A DNA stretch of 53,445 bases from Gottfriedia luciferensis. GTDB lineage: Bacteria; Bacillota; Bacilli; Bacillales; Bacillaceae_G. The stretch is taken from contig NZ_MDKC01000016.1 in assembly GCF_001712755.1 (NCBI RefSeq), positions 1 through 53,445 of the forward strand. Direction: 5' to 3'. Both the position numbers and the translations under genes were made by a program. Below the pieces are notes generated by a model. It was not told where the DNA came from, searched no databases, and saw nothing but the letters and a program-made list of their open reading frames with translations. Positions 47,034-53,445 of the stretch are shown here, piece after piece. Numbering within the stretch: the first letter of the stretch is position 1; every line of letters starts with the position of its first letter.

Positions 47034-47617
47034 TATTAATGATTGATAATTATGATTCATTTACCTATAATCTAGTTCAATATTTAGGCGAATTAGGTGA
47101 AGAGTTAATTGTTAAACGAAATGATGAAATTACTTTAGAAGAAATCGAAGCATTAGCCCCATCTTATTTGATGATTTCACCAGGTCCTTGTACACCAAAC
47201 GAGGCAGGAATCAGTTTAAAAGCAATTGAACACTTTGCTGGGAAAATCCCAATTTTAGGCGTATGCTTAGGACACCAATCAATCGCTCAAGTGTTTGGAG
47301 GTGACGTAATACGTGCAGAACGCTTAATGCACGGAAAAACATCTGCAATTACACATGAAGGTTTAGGATTATTTAATGATCTACCATCACCAATTGATGT
47401 TACACGATATCACTCTTTAATTGTTAAAAAAGAAACTTTCCCTGAGGAGCTTGAAATTACAGCTTGGACGAATGAGGGAGAAATTATGGCTTTAAAACAT
47501 AAGACATTACCGATTGAAGGAGTGCAATTTCATCCGGAATCGATTATGTCACAATTCGGTAAAGAAATGCTTAGAAACTTTTTACAAGCATATAAACCAT
47601 CTAGGAGTACAGTATGA
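47030..47617 (+). CDS. pabA: Aminodeoxychorismate/anthranilate synthase glutaminase
   Basis: This 195-residue class I glutamine amidotransferase supplies ammonia to PabB and, in Bacillus, also to TrpE. The catalytic triad is visible: C79 in GVCLGHQ and the His/Glu of QFHPESI near residue 170. The oxyanion segment is SPGPCTP. It overlaps pabB by four bases (ATGA). In B. subtilis TRAP controls this gene translationally; I see no GAG/TAG triplet array here. Confidence 0.95.
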   Translation: MILMIDNYDSFTYNLVQYLGELGEELIVKRNDEITLEEIEALAPSYLMISPGPCTPNEAGISLKAIEHFAGKIPILGVCLGHQSIAQVFGGDVIRAERLMHGKTSAITHEGLGLFNDLPSPIDVTRYHSLIVKKETFPEELEITAWTNEGEIMALKHKTLPIEGVQFHPESIMSQFGKEMLRNFLQAYKPSRSTV

Positions 47618-48486
47618 AACTATATTTTAATGGAGAATTCTTGAACGATCATGAAGTGAAAATATCTCCATTTGATCATGGCTTTTTATATGGCTTAGGA
47701 GTATTTGAAACATTTCGGATCTATAATGGGCATCCATTTTTATTATTTGATCATTTAAAGCGTTTAAGAAAGTCGTTATTGAACCTGAATATCGAGTGGA
47801 ATTTGCTAGATGAGGAAATACAAACGATTTTAAATAAGTTAATTGAATTAAATGGGTTGCAAGATGCGTATATACGTTTGAATGTTTCAGCAGGTGTAGG
47901 TGAAATAGGTTTATACACTGGGCAGTATTCGAATCCAAATACCATTATTTTCATTAAACCTATGCATGAAAGTAATATCTTAGAGAAAGAAGGGGTAATA
48001 CTTAATACCCCTCGAAACTCTCCTGAAGGAAAAGAACGATTAAAGTCTCATCATTATTTAAATAATATTATCGGGAAAAAAGAGATCGGTAACTTACCAA
48101 GTATAGAAGGAATCTTTTTAAACAAAGATGGGTTTCTTTCAGAAGGTATCGTTTCAAATCTCTTCTTTATTAATCAAAATCGATTATATACACCACACGT
48201 TGATACGGGAATCTTGAATGGGATAACGAGACAGTTCGTGATTCATTGGGCAAAATTAAAAGGGATTACAGTTGAAGAGGGTTTCTACACAGAGCAAGAG
48301 CTGTTAAAAGCGGATGAAATATTTATTTCAAATTCAATCCAAGAAATTATTCCCGTTACAGTAATTGGCGAGCGGAGCTTTAATGTTAGTGAAAGTAGCG
48401 TAATAAAGGATTTGCAAAAGGATTATAGAATTCACCGACAATCCTTATTAAGCATGAATGAAATGGAAAGAAGTGAACAAGTGTGA
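47614..48486 (+). CDS. pabC: Aminodeoxychorismate lyase
   Basis: This 290-residue fold-type IV PLP enzyme splits aminodeoxychorismate to p-aminobenzoate and pyruvate. The PLP lysine lies in [10 protein letters not shown] (about residue 145), followed by the [11 protein letters not shown] segment, all typical of the PabC/IlvE family. The context between pabA and folP supports PabC over an aminotransferase. It overlaps pabA by four bases (ATGA) and folP by four (GTGA). Confidence 0.94.
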   Translation: MKLYFNGEFLNDHEVKISPFDHGFLYGLGVFETFRIYNGHPFLLFDHLKRLRKSLLNLNIEWNLLDEEIQTILNKLIELNGLQDAYIRLNVSAGVGEIGLYTGQYSNPNTIIFIKPMHESNILEKEGVILNTPRNSPEGKERLKSHHYLNNIIGKKEIGNLPSIEGIFLNKDGFLSEGIVSNLFFINQNRLYTPHVDTGILNGITRQFVIHWAKLKGITVEEGFYTEQELLKADEIFISNSIQEIIPVTVIGERSFNVSESSVIKDLQKDYRIHRQSLLSMNEMERSEQV

Positions 48487-49325
48487 GAAGAGCAACAAAA
48501 CCTTTGATTTGTGGAAATTACGCATTACCTATTCAGGATGAAACAATAGTAATGGGGATTTTAAACGTAACCCCAGACTCATTTTCTGATGGTGGTCGAT
48601 ACAATGAAATTGAATTAGCGATACAACATGCAAAGAAGTTAATTGCTGATGGAGCAAAAATTATTGATATAGGTGGGGAATCGACAAGACCTGGAGCTGC
48701 CATAGTTGATGAAGACGAAGAGTTAAGAAGAGTTGTTCCGATTATTAAAGCACTATCTAAAGAAATTGATGTCCCAATTTCCATTGATACATATAAATCT
48801 GAAGTGGCAAAACAAGCTGTTGAAGCAGGAGCTACAATCATTAATGATGTTTGGGGAGCAAAGAAAGACCCTAAAATTGCTGAAGTGGCTGCTGCGTACA
48901 ATGTTCCAATTTGTTTAATGCACAATCGAACAGATGAAAACTATTATAGTTTAATGAGTGATCTTGTCTGTGATTTAGTTGAAAGTATTAATATTGCAAA
49001 ACGTGCAGGTGTAAAGGATGAAATGATTATTTTGGATCCGGGTGTTGGTTTTGCAAAATCAGCTGGGCAGAATTTGGAAGTGTTAAACCAAATGGAGCAG
49101 ATTAAAGCACTGGACTATCCAGTGTTACTTGGTACTTCTAGAAAAAGGTTTATAGGGGAGGTTCTTGGTACTGAAGTACATGAGCGAATGGAAGGTACAG
49201 GGGCTACAGTCTGTTTAGGTATTACGAAAGGCTGCGAAATTGTACGAGTACATGACGTGTTAGCGATTTCCCGTATGGCTAAAATGATGGATGCTATGTT
49301 AAAGATTGGAGTAAATAATGGATAA
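48483..49325 (+). CDS. folP: Dihydropteroate synthase
   Basis: This 280-residue TIM-barrel enzyme joins p-aminobenzoate to hydroxymethyldihydropterin pyrophosphate; it is the target of sulfonamides (sul in B. subtilis). Signature motifs are MGILNVTPDSFSDGGR and IDIGGESTRPGA, and LDPGVGFAKS follows. GTG 48483 overlaps the pabC stop as GTGA, implying coupling. The end overlaps folB by 8 bases. Confidence 0.96.
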   Translation: MRRATKPLICGNYALPIQDETIVMGILNVTPDSFSDGGRYNEIELAIQHAKKLIADGAKIIDIGGESTRPGAAIVDEDEELRRVVPIIKALSKEIDVPISIDTYKSEVAKQAVEAGATIINDVWGAKKDPKIAEVAAAYNVPICLMHNRTDENYYSLMSDLVCDLVESINIAKRAGVKDEMIILDPGVGFAKSAGQNLEVLNQMEQIKALDYPVLLGTSRKRFIGEVLGTEVHERMEGTGATVCLGITKGCEIVRVHDVLAISRMAKMMDAMLKIGVNNG

Positions 49326-49680
49326 AATATATGTAACAGGTATGAGATTTTATGGATACCATGGTGTATTTAAAGAGGAGAAAACATTAGGGCAACGATT
49401 TAATGTTGATTTAATTGTCGAATTAGATACAAAAAAAGCAGGAGAAACAGATGATTTGGCGTATTCAGTAAGTTACGCAGACTTATTTAAAACATGCGAA
49501 GAAGTAGTTCAAGGTCAGTCGTATGACTTAGTGGAATCAGTGGCTGAAGGGATTGCTAAACAAATATTAAATACATATGATTTAATTCAACAATGTACTG
49601 TAAAAGTCATAAAACCAGATCCACCAATACCAGGACATTATGATTTTGTAGCGGTTGAAATAACAAGAGGTCGCATATGA
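49318..49680 (+). CDS. folB: Dihydroneopterin aldolase
   Basis: This 120-residue enzyme converts dihydroneopterin to hydroxymethyldihydropterin and glycolaldehyde. The MRFYGYHGVFKEEKTLGQRF segment carries the active-site glutamate and tyrosine, and the C-terminal VKVIKPDPPIPGHYDFVAVE contains the conserved lysine. ATG 49318 overlaps the end of folP by 8 bases. The end overlaps folK by four bases. Confidence 0.95.
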   Translation: MDKIYVTGMRFYGYHGVFKEEKTLGQRFNVDLIVELDTKKAGETDDLAYSVSYADLFKTCEEVVQGQSYDLVESVAEGIAKQILNTYDLIQQCTVKVIKPDPPIPGHYDFVAVEITRGRI

Positions 49681-50174
49681 AAAATGAATCATATTTAAGT
49701 TTAGGAACGAATATAGGCGACCGAGAAGGTTTTCTTACAAAGGCTATTAGGGAATTAGTGAATCATCCAGATATTCAAGTAGAACACATCTCTTCTATCT
49801 ATGAAACAGACCCAGTTGGATACGTAGACCAAGATCCATTTTTAAATCTCGTTATTAAAATTTCTACCAATTTAACACCACTTCAATTACTTGATGTTAC
49901 ACAAGGGATCGAACAAAACCTTGGTAGAAAAAGGGAATTACGTTGGGGTCCAAGAACAATAGACCTTGACATTTTACTCTATAATCACGAAGATATAGAA
50001 GTTGAGCACCTAAGAATACCGCACCCGAGAATGTTTGAAAGAAGCTTTGTATTAATCCCCTTAAAAGAAATTAACCAATCAATTAAGGTTGAAACTAAAT
50101 TTTTAGAGGATAAAGGAGTTCGATTATGGAAGCTGAAAAGTGGGGTAGACGGATTAGGGCTTTTAGAAAATTAA
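49677..50174 (+). CDS. folK: 2-amino-4-hydroxy-6-hydroxymethyldihydropteridine diphosphokinase
   Basis: This 165-residue HPPK transfers pyrophosphate from ATP to the pterin, making the substrate of FolP. It shows YLSLGTNIGDREG at the N-terminus and the catalytic RKRELRWGPRTIDLDILLY and PHPRMFERSFVLIPL motifs. The end reads through the start of yazB, overlapping it by 49 bases in another frame. Confidence 0.95.
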   Translation: MKNESYLSLGTNIGDREGFLTKAIRELVNHPDIQVEHISSIYETDPVGYVDQDPFLNLVIKISTNLTPLQLLDVTQGIEQNLGRKRELRWGPRTIDLDILLYNHEDIEVEHLRIPHPRMFERSFVLIPLKEINQSIKVETKFLEDKGVRLWKLKSGVDGLGLLEN

Positions 50175-50326
50175 AAGGTTTTACCCAAGAAGGCTTTGCA
50201 AAAAACCTTGGAGTTTCTGTTTCGGTGTTAGGCGAAGTTGAGCGAGGGAATCGTATGCCAACTGAACAGTTTTTGCATGATTGTGCAAAACAATTAAAAG
50301 TAAGTGTAGAGGAATTATCAATATAA
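50126..50326 (+). CDS. yazB: Small XRE-type DNA-binding protein YazB
   Basis: This 66-residue protein is little more than one Cro/CI helix-turn-helix (about residues 7-62): RAFRKLKGFTQEGFAKNLGV, then SVSVLGEVERGNRMP as recognition region, then LHDCAKQLKVSVEEL. ATG 50126 has AAAGGAG (50111-50117) at 8 bases, inside folK. Conserved position in the folate operon of Bacillus suggests a role there, but its target is not known. Confidence 0.9.
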   Translation: MEAEKWGRRIRAFRKLKGFTQEGFAKNLGVSVSVLGEVERGNRMPTEQFLHDCAKQLKVSVEELSI

Positions 50327-50356
50327 AGTTTTATTGTAATAGAAGGAGGATGGGAT

Positions 50357-51355
50357 GTGCTAAAAATTGGTGACATCGAGATGAAAAATCCCGTCGTATT
50401 AGCACCGATGGCTGGAGTATGTAACTCAGCTTTCCGTTTGACAGTAAAAGAATTCGGTGCAGGTTTAGTATGTGCAGAGATGGTAAGTGATAAAGCTATT
50501 CTTCACAACAATAAAAGAACATTAGATATGCTTTATATGGATGAACGTGAAAAGCCATTAAGCTTACAAATTTTTGGTGGTGAAAAATCAACATTAGTTG
50601 AAGCTGCTAAGTACGTTGACGAAAATACGAATGCAGATATTATTGATATTAATATGGGGTGCCCTGTTCCTAAGATTACAAAAGTAGACGCAGGAGCTAA
50701 ATGGCTTTTAGACCCAAATAAAATTCATGAAATGGTATATGCTGTAGCACAGAATGTCAGTAAACCAGTTACAGTTAAAATGCGTCTTGGATGGGATGAC
50801 GATCACATATATGTAGTAGATAATGCAAAAGCAGTTGAAGCAGCGGGTGGAAAAGCAGTTGCGATCCATGGACGAACTCGTTATCAAATGTATGAAGGGA
50901 AATCTGATTGGAGCTGGATTAAAGAAGTTAAAAATCAGGTTTCTATACCGGTAATTGGTAATGGTGATGTGGAGACTCCTCAAGATGCTAAGCGTATGTT
51001 AGATGAAACAGGCTGTGATGGCGTAATGATCGGTCGTGCTGCATTAGGAAATCCGTGGATGATTTATCGTACAGTTAAATACTTAGAATCTGGTGTATTA
51101 ATGCCTGAGCCAGAAGCTCGTGAAAAAATTGATGTATGTTTATTGCATTTAGACCGATTAATTGATCTAAAAAATGAACATGTAGCTGTAATGGAAATGA
51201 GAAAACATACAGCTTGGTATTTAAAAGGTTTGAAAGGCACTGCATTAGTTCGAGATCAAATTAACGAAGTTAGTACTCGTGCTCAAATGGTTGAAGTATT
51301 AACAACATACGTTAATGAAGTAGAAGAAAAAATGAAAGCAACTCAAGCTTTGTAA
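50357..51355 (+). CDS. dusB: tRNA-dihydrouridine synthase DusB
   Basis: This 332-residue FMN enzyme reduces uridines in tRNA D-loops (and, in some Bacillota, a 23S rRNA uridine). The N-terminal VVLAPMAGVCNSAFRLTVKE and the active-site cysteine in NMGCPVPKITK (about residue 100) are intact. HGRTRYQMYEG and GNGDV follow. The start is GTG 50357 after AAGGAGGA, giving MLKIGDIEMKNPVVLAPMAG. It is the last gene of the folate run and is followed by a terminator. Confidence 0.95.
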   Translation: MLKIGDIEMKNPVVLAPMAGVCNSAFRLTVKEFGAGLVCAEMVSDKAILHNNKRTLDMLYMDEREKPLSLQIFGGEKSTLVEAAKYVDENTNADIIDINMGCPVPKITKVDAGAKWLLDPNKIHEMVYAVAQNVSKPVTVKMRLGWDDDHIYVVDNAKAVEAAGGKAVAIHGRTRYQMYEGKSDWSWIKEVKNQVSIPVIGNGDVETPQDAKRMLDETGCDGVMIGRAALGNPWMIYRTVKYLESGVLMPEPEAREKIDVCLLHLDRLIDLKNEHVAVMEMRKHTAWYLKGLKGTALVRDQINEVSTRAQMVEVLTTYVNEVEEKMKATQAL

Positions 51356-51400
51356 GTTTGACAGGTTTCGCTTGACAAAATATAATAAGTTATAGTAAAC

Positions 51401-51432
51401 AAAACTGCCAGATCGAAATACTGGCAGTTTTT
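51401..51432 (+). terminator. Rho-independent terminator of the folate operon
   Basis: AAAACTGCCAG (51401-51411) pairs with CTGGCAGTTTT (51421-51431) across a 9-base loop, with further T after it. Confidence 0.93.
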
Positions 51433-51468
51433 CTATTAAAATCATATTGTATTTAAATATTTGAATAA

Positions 51469-52968
<1,500 letters not shown>

Positions 52969-52977
52969 GATTTAACT

Positions 52978-53013
52978 AACTGGCTAAAGGAATACTTTTA
53001 GCCAGTTTTTTTT
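52978..53013 (+). terminator. Rho-independent terminator of lysS
   Basis: AACTGGCTAAA (52978-52988) and TTTAGCCAGTT (52997-53007) form an 11-bp stem, followed by a T-run. Confidence 0.93.
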
Positions 53014-53108
53014 ATGATTGGATGTATCTTTTTAAAGGAATAAGGACATCATTTATTTATTGGAATCTGGTAAAAACTATCTGAATAAAAAGAATTTAAA
53101 ATTAGGTA

Positions 53109-53137
53109 TTGTATTTTGTTTTTATAGGTGTTATATT
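53109..53137 (+). promoter_or_regulatory. Possible upstream rRNA promoter P1
   Basis: TTGTAT (53109-53114), 17 bases and TATATT (53132-53137). The -10 matches five of six; the -35 is weak. Tandem promoters are usual for Bacillus rRNA operons. Confidence 0.4.
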
Positions 53138-53143
53138 ATTAAA

Positions 53144-53172
53144 CGTTGTCACATTAATACGAAATGACAACG
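53144..53172. promoter_or_regulatory. Perfect 8-bp dyad between the rRNA promoters
   Basis: CGTTGTCA (53144-53151) and TGACAACG (53165-53172) form a perfect inverted repeat with a 13-base spacer. It starts just after P1 and ends 22 bases before the -35 of P2. It lacks a T-run, so it is not a terminator. Confidence 0.6.
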
Positions 53173-53193
53173 AAAAAAACTTTAAAAAAAACA

Positions 53194-53222
53194 TTGACAA
53201 CATTCAATAGAAAATGTTAAGA
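53194..53222 (+). promoter_or_regulatory. rRNA operon promoter P2 (sigma-A)
   Basis: TTGACA (53194-53199), a 17-base spacer and TTAAGA (53217-53222). The A-rich run upstream could be an UP element. It lies ~107 bases before 16S rRNA. Confidence 0.8.
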
Positions 53223-53229
53223 TGTTTAA

Positions 53230-53275
53230 GTCGCTTCAGAGCGACAAGGTGAACTTTGAAAACTAAACAAAACAT
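53230..53275 (+). promoter_or_regulatory. rRNA leader hairpin and boxA-like antitermination sequence
   Basis: GTCGCT (53230-53235) and AGCGAC (53240-53245) form a stem with a 4-base loop. ACTTTGAAAACTAAACAAAA follows and matches the conserved Bacillus rRNA leader that carries boxA for Nus-factor antitermination. Confidence 0.65.
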
Positions 53276-53328
53276 GAAGTAAACGTCAATTATTAGTTTT
53301 TTTGAGCAATACAAGATTTAAACTTAAC

Positions 53329-53445
53329 TTTTATGGAGAGTTTGATCCTGGCTCAGGACGAACGCTGGCGGCGTGCCTAATACATGCAAGTCGAGCGGAC
53401 TAATGGGAGCTTGCTCCCGTTAGTTAGCGGCGGACGGGTGAGTAA
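53329..53445 (+). rRNA. rrs: 16S rRNA, 5' end (partial)
   Basis: The conserved 16S start GAGAGTTTGATCCTGGCTCA begins near 53336, and the universal GGACGAACGCTGGCGGCGTG follows. Helix 6 (V1) reads ACTAATGGGAGCTTGCTCCC, a Bacillus-type sequence. The gene continues past the window edge. The 5' end is set by comparison and may be off by a few bases. Confidence 0.96.

Noticed and set aside
46960-47040. TRAP-binding site at pabA
   Set aside because: B. subtilis trpG (pabA) has an array of GAG/TAG triplets around its start. Here only scattered triplets occur, with no regular spacing.

Overview
The window is a low-GC, AT-rich chromosomal segment of an endospore-forming member of the Bacillaceae. It opens in the 3' end of a 23S rRNA gene followed by 5S rRNA. 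It closes in the first ~117 bases of a 16S rRNA gene, so it spans the interval between two rRNA operons. The gene order matches the origin-proximal region of Bacillus subtilis (rrnA to rrnJ: csfB, tmk, holB, ricT, yabA, abrB, metG, spoVG, mfd, spoIIE, ftsH, folate genes, lysS). The species cannot be fixed from the sequence alone; a Bacillus or close relative is the safe statement.

Layout. (1) 1-930: rRNA end, terminators, a possible small transcript and csfB. (2) 1.2-7.8 kb: an Orn/Lys/Arg decarboxylase, thymidylate kinase, DNA polymerase III delta', RicT, YabA and RNA methyltransferases. (3) 7.9-8.2 kb: abrB, the only gene on the minus strand. (4) 8.5-14.6 kb: metG, tatD, yabE, RNase M5 (rnmV) and ksgA. 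(5) 14.8-16.5 kb: yabG, veg and sspF, each with its own promoter and terminator. (6) 16.6-18.8 kb: ispE, purR and ridA. (7) 18.8-19.7 kb: the largest gene-free stretch, with a GC-rich palindromic repeat, a duplicated terminator and a possible decayed reading frame. (8) 19.7-27.2 kb: spoVG, glmU, prs, pth, fin and mfd. (9) 27.3-33.5 kb: spoVT, yabM, yabN, rqcP, yabP, yabQ, divIC and yabR. (10) 33.6-33.8 kb: tRNA-Met and tRNA-Glu. (11) 34-42.5 kb: spoIIE, yabS, yabT, tilS, hpt and ftsH. (12) 42.7-45.5 kb: coaX, hslO and cysK. (13) 45.6-51.4 kb: a tightly overlapping p-aminobenzoate/folate operon ending in yazB and dusB. (14) lysS, then the next rRNA promoter region.

The genes fall into linked themes. 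Translation and RNA maturation: RNase M5 matures 5S rRNA such as that at the left edge, KsgA and RsmI methylate 16S rRNA, TrmN6, TilS and DusB modify tRNA, MetG and LysS charge it, and RqcP and Pth rescue stalled products. Replication and repair: Tmk, HolB, YabA, Mfd. Envelope and division: GlmU, IspE, YabM, DivIC, FtsH, YabE. Sporulation: CsfB, Fin, SpoVG, SpoVT, SpoIIE, YabG, SspF, YabP, YabQ, YabT. Several sporulation genes have recognisable promoters for sigma-F, sigma-H, sigma-G, sigma-K or Spo0A-type sigma-A.

I found no new multi-gene system, CRISPR array, prophage or intact insertion sequence. The observations most worth a second look are small. They are the palindromic repeat and duplicated terminator at 18.8-19.5 kb, an inverted repeat that would hide the yabS ribosome binding site, the basic repetitive linker in the kinase YabT, an 8-bp dyad between the two rRNA promoters, structured intergenic RNA at 5.75-5.9 kb, a possible small RNA at 0.35-0.51 kb, and the absence of darA/yaaR, ctc and yacD from positions where B. 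subtilis carries them.
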